From Globisporangium splendens (taxonomy: Eukaryota > Oomycota > Peronosporomycetes > Pythiales > Pythiaceae), in NCBI GenBank assembly GCA_006386115.1, contig VFIW01000006.1, positions 1,074,706 through 1,138,705 of the forward strand: DNA of 64,000 nt. Direction: 5' to 3'. The notes beneath the pieces were generated by a model. That model was given only the letters and a program-made list of their open reading frames with translations. It was not told the DNA's origin and made no database searches. Positions 55,291 to 64,000 of the stretch are shown here, in pieces. Position numbers and translations under genes: made by a program. Positions within the stretch are counted from its first letter, which is position 1, and every line of letters begins with the position of its first letter.

Positions 55291-55599
55291 AGTGCCAGTG
55301 ATTTTAGCTGTTTTGACGATCTCGTCGCAGAGATCTCAGGCACACAAATCACACTAGAACATTCGAATCGATGGAAACAAGCGAGGACATCAGCGACGTG
55401 CGTGTTCCAAACTTTCGATTTTACCATAGAATACATTGCAAACGGTCTCGATGTCGGCAATTATCAGATTCGAGTGCGTCTGTTGGCGCACTGCAGCTGC
55501 TTTGGTGCACGCGATTGCCGTCCGAGCCTACCTGTTGCTGAAGTTAGGGTGCTGCCAGGTCTGGAGGGACTTGAGCTTTTTTGAGCCCTCTGGCAGGAA

Positions 55600-55870
55600 T
55601 GGCAGTCGAGTTGGTGCAACCTGTTTCAACAGAATCGTGTTGAACCAGCCATTTTCTGTTAAATCACCGGCGTAAAAACAAAACTCTGGTTTGTGCTTTA
55701 CGCCAGTTTTACGGGAGCTGTCGTGTTGTCAATTCATTCTCTGAATTATGACAACTCATTCGGTGTTTTCATGTATTTGCAACAGCACGTAAAAACAAAA
55801 AGCCATCGCGTAAAAACAGGAATACGGTTTTTGCTTTTACCACGCGTGTAAAACCATGGTTTTTGCCAAC
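55600..55870. repeat. Hairpin-rich region with repeated CGTAAAAACA
   Basis: The decamer CGTAAAAACA occurs at 55671-55680, 55788-55797 and 55809-55818. GGCGTAAA (55669-55676) and TTTACGCC (55697-55704) form a perfect 8-bp stem with a 20-bp loop. Similar TTTTACxxxG sequences lie nearby in reverse. The region may hold ends of a small non-autonomous element. The rest of 55291-56268 has no recognised gene. Confidence 0.5.
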
Positions 55871-56268
55871 ACGGATGGCAGGTAGCTTGATCAGACTGGT
55901 GGGCAGACTAAAAAATCAAAACTGAGTCAAGCACGTCGTTTGGCCAGCGTTCAATTCAACTGGCGGAGAAGCTCTCAGTGTGGCAGTGGGGGAAAACACC
56001 CTGCTGTGATGACCCTTTTCGCGAAACAACAACTCCAACGGCAACTAAAAACACTTTCTTGAAGTCTGTCATTTTGGAAAATCCCCCAAAACTGACTTTC
56101 CTCAGTTTAAACCACAACTTTAGGTTTCTTATATTTGACCAATCAAATCTTTTCGGAGAATGTGAATGCACCGGATTGGAGGAAATGTATGTCGTACACA
56201 CACCAACCACAACCGGAATGCGAGTCACAGACAGAACTGCTGCTTGTTGCCAATCCAGAGGCATCGCA

Positions 56269-58113
56269 ATGGGACGCAAGGTGGAGAAGAAAGCGAGCTT
56301 GAAGCTCAAGCACCGCGCGCAGGCCGCCAAGACCGGCTCGCTCGCCGCCAAGAAGCGCGCAGGCGACGCGTTGTTCGGTGCCGGTCGCAAGACCGCCGAG
56401 AAGAAGCAGGGTCTCGCACAGGCGCTCGGCGGCGCAGGAGCGCCTGGATCGAGCACGCAGCAGTCGCTCGCGCCGCCGACGATCAAGGCGTCGAAGCAGC
56501 TGGTGGCGCAGCGTTTGAAGCAGAAGCGCAATGAGCTGCGCACGATGAAGGTCGCGAACCACCGAAACACGTCCACGGGTGTCAGCAGTCTCGAGGAATT
56601 GATGGGTGCCGCTGCGCAGAAGGTCGGTGCGTTTGAGCAGCAGCAGTCGGCCAAAGCGAGTGGCGACGGACAGCACGAGATCGAGATCACGGACTCGTCA
56701 CGGCGCGCGTACATGAAAGAGCTGCGCAAGGTCGTCGATCGCGCCGACGTTGTGCTTGAGGTTCTCGATGCGCGCGACCCGATGGGGTGCCGTACGCTCG
56801 ACATGGAGGAAGCCATCGGCAACCGCCACGGCAAGAAGATCGTGCTTGTACTCAACAAGATTGATCTCGTGCCGCCAGAGGTGCTTCAGCCATGGCTGAC
56901 GTACTTGCGTACGTTCTACCCGACTGTCGCATTCAAGGCGTCGACTCAGAACCAGTCGAATCATCTGAGTGCAAACTTTGGACGCGCCGACAAGGCCACG
57001 ACCGAGACGCTGTCGGGAAGCAAAGCTGTCGGCTCCGACGCGCTGATGCAGTTACTCAAGAACTACTGTCGTAACAACCACATCAAGACGGCGATCACGG
57101 TCGGAGTCATTGGGTACCCGAACGTCGGCAAGTCTAGCGTCATCAACTCGCTCAAGCGCAGCAAAGCGGCGAGTGTGTCGTCGACCGCAGGCCACACGAA
57201 GGTAATGCAGGAGATCCATATCGATAGCAAGATCAAGTTGCTGGATTGTCCAGGTATCGTGTTCGACCACACAGATTCGAACGCGTTGCTGCTGCGTAAC
57301 TGCATCAACACGGAGACGATGGATGACCCTGTCGGTGCTGTCCAAGTGATTCTGTCCCGATGTGAGCCAGTCCAGCTCGTGCAGCTGTACAACTTGGGTC
57401 CAAATGCGAAGTTCCAGGATGTGATTGAGTTCCTCGTGCTTGTCGCGACAACGAAGGGCAAACTCGGAAAAGGTGGAATCCCCGATCGCCATGCGGCTGC
57501 GCGCATTATCCTGCAGGATTGGAACCGAGGCAAGATTCCGTTCTTCACGCCGCCACCAGACCAGAAGCTCACCATTTTGGATTCACAGATCGTGTCGTCG
57601 TTCGCTGATGAGTTTGATCTGGACAAGGTGCTCAACCCAACGAGCATTTTCATCGCTGAGGAAGCTGCGAAGGACAACCAGCCGCAAGCACAGCCCATGG
57701 GTGCACCTGTCGGTCCCCAGTGCTCGGTGGAAGTTGCGTCCGGTGCTGCTGCTGGCGCGTCTACGATGACGAAAATGGACCAAGTGATGAAGGCGCTGGA
57801 CGATTCGGATTCGGACTCCGACATGAGCGACGGCGACGACTTTGACGACGACGAGGACACCATGGACGGCTCGAACGGCGTGATGTTCAACATCCAGACG
57901 CCCAACCTGCAGCAGCTCCACGCCAAGTTCGAGCAGGACAAGCTGAACCCACAGACCGCGTTGATGGCGAGACGCAAGGCCAAGCAGTGGCGAAAGCTGA
58001 AGCGCCGCGCCGCGCGCCAGCAGATCGGCGCCGAAGAGGAAAGCTCGTTCAGCGAACAGTTCCAGAGCATTGGCTTCCAGCTGCCGACCGCATTTGCCGG
58101 CACGGGGTTGTAA
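56269..58113 (+). CDS. GNL3: Nucleolar circularly permuted GTPase, GNL3/nucleostemin type
   Basis: Intronless, 614 aa. GNL3-type GTPases act in nucleolar 60S ribosome assembly. The start at 56269 gives a basic N-terminus with alternating Lys (GRKVEKKASLKLKHRAQ); an in-frame upstream ATG would add 97 non-conserved residues, so it is rejected. GTPase motifs are in permuted order: VVLEVLDARDPMG, G4 NKID (196-199), G1 GYPNVGKSS (282-290), STAGHTK and G3 DCPG (~326). A family-typical GKIPFFTPPP follows, then an acidic segment (SDSDSDMSDGDDFDDDED) and a basic tail (KAKQWRKLKRRAARQ). All key residues are intact. Confidence 0.93.
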   Translation: MGRKVEKKASLKLKHRAQAAKTGSLAAKKRAGDALFGAGRKTAEKKQGLAQALGGAGAPGSSTQQSLAPPTIKASKQLVAQRLKQKRNELRTMKVANHRNTSTGVSSLEELMGAAAQKVGAFEQQQSAKASGDGQHEIEITDSSRRAYMKELRKVVDRADVVLEVLDARDPMGCRTLDMEEAIGNRHGKKIVLVLNKIDLVPPEVLQPWLTYLRTFYPTVAFKASTQNQSNHLSANFGRADKATTETLSGSKAVGSDALMQLLKNYCRNNHIKTAITVGVIGYPNVGKSSVINSLKRSKAASVSSTAGHTKVMQEIHIDSKIKLLDCPGIVFDHTDSNALLLRNCINTETMDDPVGAVQVILSRCEPVQLVQLYNLGPNAKFQDVIEFLVLVATTKGKLGKGGIPDRHAAARIILQDWNRGKIPFFTPPPDQKLTILDSQIVSSFADEFDLDKVLNPTSIFIAEEAAKDNQPQAQPMGAPVGPQCSVEVASGAAAGASTMTKMDQVMKALDDSDSDSDMSDGDDFDDDEDTMDGSNGVMFNIQTPNLQQLHAKFEQDKLNPQTALMARRKAKQWRKLKRRAARQQIGAEEESSFSEQFQSIGFQLPTAFAGTGL

Positions 58114-58135
58114 GAAGATCGAGATGCGCATGTTT

Positions 58136-58564
58136 TTAATGTATTTCTAGTAGATAGATCCGCTGTCTTTCCGCTTTTGGTGGGGTAATAACAATCTCGC
58201 GTGATATTTTTGCATTGTTGTTGTTGTTGCAACAGATTTTGTCATAAAACGCACTTTTAAAGCCTTCAGTTAACCTTTTTGTTCGACCACGAGCTACACT
58301 TTGTGCACCCGTTGTCATCCACTGGTTGATCTGAGCGAGCGTGCTCTGCTGAGCGAGTTGGCTTGCATCGTGTAAGCCTTTGGAGACCAGGTTCTCGAGA
58401 TGATCATGCGACGTTTCTTTCCCCGGCAACTAGGTGCTACTGATCATGTTATTGTGCTCCGACAGCTCCTCGATCGCGAGAGCTTGGTCTTGTTCTTGCA
58501 GCGCACTCACAGACACGAACAGCGTGAGGCTCAGCAGCGCGAACACGCACAGGTTGAGCTTCAT
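58136..58564 (-). pseudogene. Secreted small protein, interrupted by TAG
   Basis: From ATG 58564 the - strand frame codes a signal peptide (NLCVFALLSLTLFVSVSA), then EQDQALAIEELSEHNNMISST, and stops at TAG 58432-58430. The same frame continues at once with LPGKETSHDHLENLVSKG and stays open for 97 codons to 58136 (ending RQRIYLLEIH). Uninterrupted it would be a 142-residue secreted protein. The signal peptide resembles that of the lipases (MKLHLRVFALLLVSLALIVSV) at both protein and base level; the rest does not. A basic patch GRTKRLTEGF is present. The size and secretion signal suit an oomycete effector-like protein, but no RxLR or other accepted motif is seen at the usual place. Stop readthrough or an unseen intron are alternatives. 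Confidence 0.6.
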
Positions 58565-59251
58565 CCTTGCAGCGAGTGTCTTGTGCTAAACTTGTGTTGG
58601 GCACAGCCAATTGGAAAATGAACTGGTGAGACTGAGAGGACCGGAAGCATATTTCTACGGGGAACGGTGCGAAGCATCTGACGTACAGCCCACAGAAGAT
58701 GCGACTGGCGCATCCTGTACTTAACTCTTTCGTTTTTTAAAATTGAAGGTCAGCCATCGATTTGGCAGGTTTTTTTCTCAGGACTCGATCCAAATCATAC
58801 TGTCGTGTGCTTCTAAATCACAAGCAGCCATCGCTCCCGCATCTCGCACCACGAGGTGAGATGCTCGTCCCCGGCTACTCTGCTGCATCTCGTAAACTGT
58901 GAACTTCTACAGCAGGCTGTGGTAGCACTGACGCTCATGGCGAAGGCGAAATGAATTCAACAGGAACCATTGCTGTCCTAAAGAAAACCGATTTTAGCAG
59001 GAACAGTCCCTTTCGGATCTGTCTGTCGGAAGAAATGGCTACATGCCAGCCTACTGTATTAATGTCCACCTGACGAGTGGACGTTATTGAACGTGTCAAG
59101 ACATAGGTGCAGCAACGCAGAAACGGTAAAGGGCAAATTGGTTAAACTCTTTTGGACGCCACGCATTGAATTATACACATTATCACGGTGCCATGAATTA
59201 CGAATAGCGTACCCCTGAGGCTAGACGGTACGATGGACTAAAGTGCAAAGC
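58565..59251. other. Intergenic region
   Basis: This lies between the broken secreted-protein gene and lipase copy 2, both on the - strand. No gene is seen. Confidence 0.4.
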
Positions 59252-60538
59252 TTACGAGTACTCCTTGCCTTCAAACAGCTTCATCTTGGCGATCATGTCC
59301 TTGTAGATAACCTCGTTCGCGTTGACCGCCCACGTGTAGTCCAAGTGGCCGTACTGCACGTTGTTCTCCGAAAAGATCGTGCCGCTTGGCAGCCGCGAGC
59401 GCAACTTCACGAGATCCTTGGCCGTCGCGAGCGTGTCCTGCGCACCCGTGATGAAGTGCGTGCGAGGGTACTTCATCTTGCTCAGATCGTACGATGGAGG
59501 CTCGAACGTGCCGTAGATCTCCTTGTTCTTGCAAATCGCAGTGAGGCACAGCGAGATCGGCAAAAGCTTCGAGCACGAGCAGCCGTAGTCGTAACGACGG
59601 AACGTGTCATCGCGGATGCTCTGCGCGTAGTGGCCCATGTTCTTCACCGAGGTGCCGGCTGGGGTCTGCGTGATGTACACGTGGATACGCGTGGTGTTGA
59701 TGTTGACCGACGGGCCAGTCAGCGCATTGATGAACGTGCCGCATGCCACGTCCACGAACACGCACGCGAACTTGCCAATGATGTCGTTAATGAGCGGACT
59801 GCGCATGAGGAACTCGCGGACACCAAATGCAGCGACAAACTTGTCCACGTACGTGTTGGCGAGCAAGTTGAAGATCTCCGACTGCGAGTCACCCAAGAAC
59901 GCCACAGGCGCCATCGCGCCGAAGTACGACACACGCTTCGCGACCTCCTGGTTGTACGTGAACCCGACAAACGCCTGCGTCGTGCCTTCCGAGTGGCCAA
60001 TGTAGCTCAGCGTCGGACGCTTCGACACGTTCAGCACGTAGTTGATCATCGCTGGCAAGTCGTAGCGACCCATGTCGTCCCAAGAGAAGTCCCAGAACGC
60101 GTCGTCCTTGTCCGGGTTGAAGTCCAGGTGCTCTCTCGACCACGTCGTGCCGCGGTTGTTGCCGAGCCACACATCATACCCAGCGTCCGCGAGGATGTAC
60201 GCGAGACTCTGCGTGCGGAAGTTGAGCACATACGTGTAGCTGCTGTCGAGGAGACCGTGGATGAGGTACACGGCAGGTTTGTTTGGCGCGGCGCTCACGT
60301 TGCGCTGGGTCTCGTCGTAGGATTTTGGAAGGCGGTACATCGTGAGCACGTAGCGGTCGGATGTGGTGACCTTGTGTTCCTCGACCGCGTATCCTCGCTT
60401 CTGGATGATCTGCTTGACGTTGAGCCCAGCATCGGCGTCGATGGGGACGACTTGGGCTTCTTCTTCCAACGCATTGACAGAGACAATGAGCGCGAGGCTC
60501 ACAAGCAGTAGCGCGAACACACGGAGATGGAGCTTCAT
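59252..60538 (-). CDS. Secreted acid lipase (AB-hydrolase), copy 2
   Basis: Intronless, 428 aa. It has the same signal peptide, oxyanion block and Ser-Asp-His triad (GHSEG, TGAQD, YGHLDY) as copy 1 at 50977-52260. It differs by one residue in the body (SSYTYVLN for SSYAYVLN) and by an extra Ser before the stop (GKEYS). The upstream and downstream flanks are unrelated to those of copy 1 right up to the coding borders. A 422-aa frame on the + strand across it is antisense shadow. Both copies are expected to be secreted enzymes of the same specificity. Confidence 0.92.
   Translation of the reverse strand: MKLHLRVFALLLVSLALIVSVNALEEEAQVVPIDADAGLNVKQIIQKRGYAVEEHKVTTSDRYVLTMYRLPKSYDETQRNVSAAPNKPAVYLIHGLLDSSYTYVLNFRTQSLAYILADAGYDVWLGNNRGTTWSREHLDFNPDKDDAFWDFSWDDMGRYDLPAMINYVLNVSKRPTLSYIGHSEGTTQAFVGFTYNQEVAKRVSYFGAMAPVAFLGDSQSEIFNLLANTYVDKFVAAFGVREFLMRSPLINDIIGKFACVFVDVACGTFINALTGPSVNINTTRIHVYITQTPAGTSVKNMGHYAQSIRDDTFRRYDYGCSCSKLLPISLCLTAICKNKEIYGTFEPPSYDLSKMKYPRTHFITGAQDTLATAKDLVKLRSRLPSGTIFSENNVQYGHLDYTWAVNANEVIYKDMIAKMKLFEGKEYS
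59259..60538 (-). repeat. Arm 2 of the 1280-bp inverted repeat (lipase CDS)
   Basis: Partner of 50977-52256, about 7 kb apart and in opposite orientation. Confidence 0.88.
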
Positions 60539-63500
60539 CTTGAGGATGCTTCTGAGAATTTGCTGATGCGAACGGGGCCAAGCAAATCGAAGAATGACCA
60601 ACCAGATTAAACGCGACGGGGAATGCCGACCATGGTGCAAGGAGAGTCCTCGTTTGCAGCAGATTGCATCCCTGGAGATATGTCGTAAACCACGCGCGAG
60701 TGCAGTGGCTCTGTCACCCCAAGTTGACGTTGGGGGTTCTCCCCATCACCCGATCTCCAAGTGCAAGTCGCCAAATCACCGGACACTTCGTTCGAAGCCA
60801 CCCATTCATCCAATAGTGTTCGTCGCACCGCTTCATGGAAAAGGGAGATGGGGATATATGACTTGATTGACATGGAGCAACGGACAGGAAACCGTCGAAC
60901 CTTTGGCACATGTCATCGCCCTGCCAGTGTACGGTGCTGTACCTGTGGCCAAGCGCATGCATCCGCTAGCTACACATGCACCGTAGCCCGATCTGCGACC
61001 ATCGCGAGTTGGCTCCAATGCATGCAGCACACTGCAGCGTGACCTTCATGACCGATCGTCTCTCTGTGCACTACTACTGCTAGAGCTCGAACGGTTATTG
61101 CGCTGGCAATTGTGCTCTAGAATGTTAAATCGCACTTGAGGCGCATGAGAGTCACCATTTCGGTCGTAATCTCCGGAAGCCTGTTTCACTTGAAGTTTGA
61201 GTCGCGGAGAAGGAGCAGATCGTCGAAAGATCCAAAGAACGATTGGACGGATCTGTTGGTGCCATCTCCCCTGCCCATCTGGGAATAACGAAATCGCACT
61301 CGGTAATGCGTAACTCGGGATTTTGCAGTAAATAGAGCCTAATTAACACGTGCTAATCAGCAGATAAAGAGGTGAAACAACGATGCAAAGGTTGGAAAGA
61401 AAAGTGTGAAAATCAAGCGCCGACGAACTCGGTTGTCATCCAGCAAAGTGATGCCTGCAGCGTCGCAGCCACGAGTAAAAGGTACACGGCCGAGCCTGGC
61501 AGCTTGCTTATTAGTATGCTTTCAGGAATAACCACAGTCGGCACGCAAGACGGAAACTGTGTGCTTCATTTACCATCGATAGACGCTTGTGCCTGAACAT
61601 CGAGAACGGGTCAAAGTTCTTTTGTGCATTTTGCCAAAGCGTACACACTGAGCTCTAAAGAAAAGATTGGGTGATTGGTGGTTGCCATGGGGGAAACAGT
61701 GGTATTTGCTTCGCAATCCGAGCCATCGTCCACCTGTTTGCTGACAATCTTTCACGTTGGTCGCAGCTGCAAGGAGTGGGAGGTTGAATGTACCACGATG
61801 ATCCAATGACGAGTTCCTGCTTCCTGACAGCTCTGTACGCACAAGGTATGCATCATGCACGTCAATAGCGTAGAGTTCGGACACCAGCGAAACTAGCAGG
61901 ATATCCGGTTGTCACGTGCTTGTATATTAGGAGTGCGTACTGTGACACCCAAAACGAGCCCGCACAGACTCGGGCACGAACTGAAGTCTCCACTTAAAAT
62001 GGATTCATGTCATGTTCTTGGCAAGTGGAGCATGGGAGTTCTCGATCCCTGTGGGAACTGCGTTGTGCGCCTCAAGTAAGAAGAGTATGGAACACGTACA
62101 GTATGCGCCTGTGCAAGCGGATTGCTCCCTGTAGCAACGATGACCAACAAATTTAAGCACAAGTGCATGGGCTAGTGGTTTGCAGCACTTCAGTCGACTG
62201 AAGTGCATAATCACTTCGTTCTTCTTCTTTCGCGCTTCGAAAGTGAACTTTAGAAAAGCGAGCATCTACTGCAACTTCAACTGAAGATCATGACGCTCTA
62301 GTCGCATTGACTCGCTTTGATACATGGAAGATGGTGGGTTTCTGAAGATGCAAGTGCGAGTGTATTAGGAAGAATGCCCTAAAAGCATCATCTTCATCGC
62401 GAAGATATCTTGAGGGCTTTTTGCTCAACTGCATCACTTCCGTACAGAATCACGTTCGACAAAATGGCCGCGTAACTCTTCAGCTGCTTCAGAACGCGGT
62501 ACAGCAATTAAATCGTGACTTTCATAGTTTTCTGATCGTTTGCAGCGCTGCAGTGAGTGTATCCTTCACGTTGAAGTTTGCCACACAATCTGAGTAGAAC
62601 CTGCTTTGCATAAAAGAGACACTTTCTGCTGTTGGCAGCACTTGCACCGGAAATTTTGGGAGCTGCTGCTGTCGTCCGAAGTTTGCACGCGGCTCTCCTT
62701 CTTCTGCTTACCGGAGTGCGGTCTGACGCAGATAACTGGCCTCATTTCACGCTCAGCATCGAATGCGTCCAATGCCAACCCGATGTGTAATGCAGACCGA
62801 ATAGAGGATTGTGTGAATGGATGGGGTGTGGGAAGAATCGGAATCGAGTGGGACCCTCCCACGTGCCTGTCACCTACAACGACGTCAACAGCAGTGGGGT
62901 GCTTGAGCGTGCAACCGTCGTGTGAACTGGTACACTGAGCCCACAAACCATTTGAAAAACTACGAGGACGTGCAATTAGCACAGCCAATCAACCAGTCCA
63001 TTCATCCCGAAGACTTTCGCTTGCGGGTGGACATATATGAGAAGCATCTGGGGCTGAAACTGGTGAACATGGAGATCGCTGTCGAGCTGGTTGACGTGGA
63101 ATTGGGAGGCCACGTTGGAAACTCAGGTAAAGTCCGCATGGCACAAGCGAAACGATTCGAACCCTCTGGCCACTTTGTGCTCTAATACTTGCCAAGATCG
63201 CTTGCCATCTCCAGCATAGTTGTTCGAGTTCATGGAACCTACTAACGCATACGAACGTATCCGCTACGGTTCTATCTGTGCAACGGTAGTCACAATGTTC
63301 CCGTGTGGAGTTGAGGCATGCTGGAGCGTGACTTTGTCGTCATGAGATAATGCCATTGACGGTGCTGCGTCAGTCGGTCGTGGACGCTTTGTTTCAACAG
63401 CGACAGCGTCGCCTGGAACACTTCGACCTCCCAGCAGATCTATCACTATTCCACAGTCAGCACACGGAAAGCTGGCGACGGCAATCATGAAGACTCAAAC

Positions 63501-64000
63501 GCCGGGTGCATGTGTGACCATGTAAACTCTGTCCGTGGTCTGATTGCGCTGGCCTGTCCGTGTGCCTTAATTTCGAATGGTGGGTCTCTCTCTACACATT
63601 AGCCAGACAGAAGCACCGGAGTTTGCCATCGCCACCGCGAAAGATATTCGCATATGCACCCGGCATAAAGGAGCCTTGGTCTCAACAACAAGCACAAGTA
63701 GCTTTCCTGCACGCAGGTCTGAAGTAGCGACGCACGCGACAGCTGCACCAAGAGGTCTCGAAACTCAAGTATGGGTACAGTGTACCGGTATCAGTCAGTC
63801 AGAAAAAGAACGCTCTTTTTGTTGAGACAAGTGCTGCTGGATGATGGCCATCAAGGTCTTTGCTAACGTTACCGGACAGAATCCAAAAACAGGGCAGCCG
63901 TCATGCTTGGCCATTATCGCGCGACGATCGGTTGAAGCTACACACAAGGCTACTGTGCTGTAACATTAGCGTTTTGGCCATGCAATGCAACGAGAGTGCG
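60539..64000. other. Gene-poor region
   Basis: No gene is recognised in 3.4 kb. Frames of 60-140 codons occur on both strands, but none shows motifs, and composition is that of non-coding translation. One 22-bp perfect palindrome lies at 62185-62206. Content could include old repeats that cannot be recognised without a repeat library. Confidence 0.5.
62185..62206. repeat. 22-bp perfect palindrome
   Basis: The sequence is its own reverse complement around TCGA, with arms starting GCACTTCAG. It lies in the gene-poor region, far from any gene. Confidence 0.7.

Noticed and set aside
55978..56268. 97-residue N-terminal extension of the GNL3-type GTPase
   Set aside because: It is in frame but has no likeness to the family, while the ATG at 56269 gives the expected basic N-terminus.
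59243..60511. 422-codon open frame antisense to lipase copy 2 (and 51004-52170 antisense to copy 1)
   Set aside because: Both mirror the conserved lipase coding sequence and share its identity; no motifs.

Overview
The window looks like nuclear DNA of an oomycete (Peronosporales/Pythiales-like). Genes are compact and on both strands. Introns are short (about 70-230 bp, GT..AG). The gene set is eukaryotic: dynactin p150, SNF5, DNA topoisomerase II, BUD32, frataxin, a complex I subunit. It also carries secreted GH72 glucanosyltransferases and acid lipases of the kind oomycetes expand. No prokaryotic feature, tRNA, rRNA or CRISPR array was recognised. Exon borders below were set by hand: each join keeps the reading frame and uses GT..AG unless stated.

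Layout. 1-2125 (-): HTH/DDE transposase-like gene, open at the left edge. 2.4-20 kb: housekeeping block with TOP2 (+), UEV1/MMS2 (+), a lamin-tail membrane protein (-), NMN/NaMN adenylyltransferase (-), D-aminoacyl-tRNA deacylase (+), long-chain acyl-CoA synthetase (+), NDUFB2 (-), AFG2-type AAA ATPase (+) and a membrane cyclophilin (-). 20-36 kb: hypothetical ORF, SNF5 fused to an HMG box (+), frataxin (-), polytopic membrane protein (+), CMC4 (-), SANT/trihelix-like protein (-), COPI-associated-like membrane protein (-), dynactin p150 (+) and DegT/DnrJ-type aminotransferase (+). 36-43 kb: three GH72 genes, one intact (-), one pseudogene (-) and one with a tail frameshift (+). 43.8-49.4 kb: very acidic protein (+), BUD32 (-) and a diverged Sec23/Sec24-like protein (+). 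51-60.6 kb: two almost identical acid lipases in inverted orientation, enclosing a decayed Ty3/gypsy remnant, a GNL3-type nucleolar GTPase (+) and a broken secreted-protein gene. 60.5-64 kb: no gene recognised.

Themes. Most genes are unrelated housekeeping functions, often head to head with short shared promoters (frataxin and its neighbour have 65 bp between start codons). The right half is more dynamic: inverted duplicates with sharp identity borders, a pseudogene and mobile-element debris. Several reading-frame breaks are each explained by one missing base in a short homopolymer (13461-13464, 42825-42827, 46373-46377, 47754-47757), which points to assembly undercalls rather than gene death.

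The observations most worth following are the SNF5-HMG fusion, the lamin-tail/polytopic membrane protein, the triple-HTH transposase-like protein with a GTGAC array at its promoter, the CDS-exact inverted lipase duplication, and the topoisomerase II with a presequence-like N-terminus and no long C-terminal domain.
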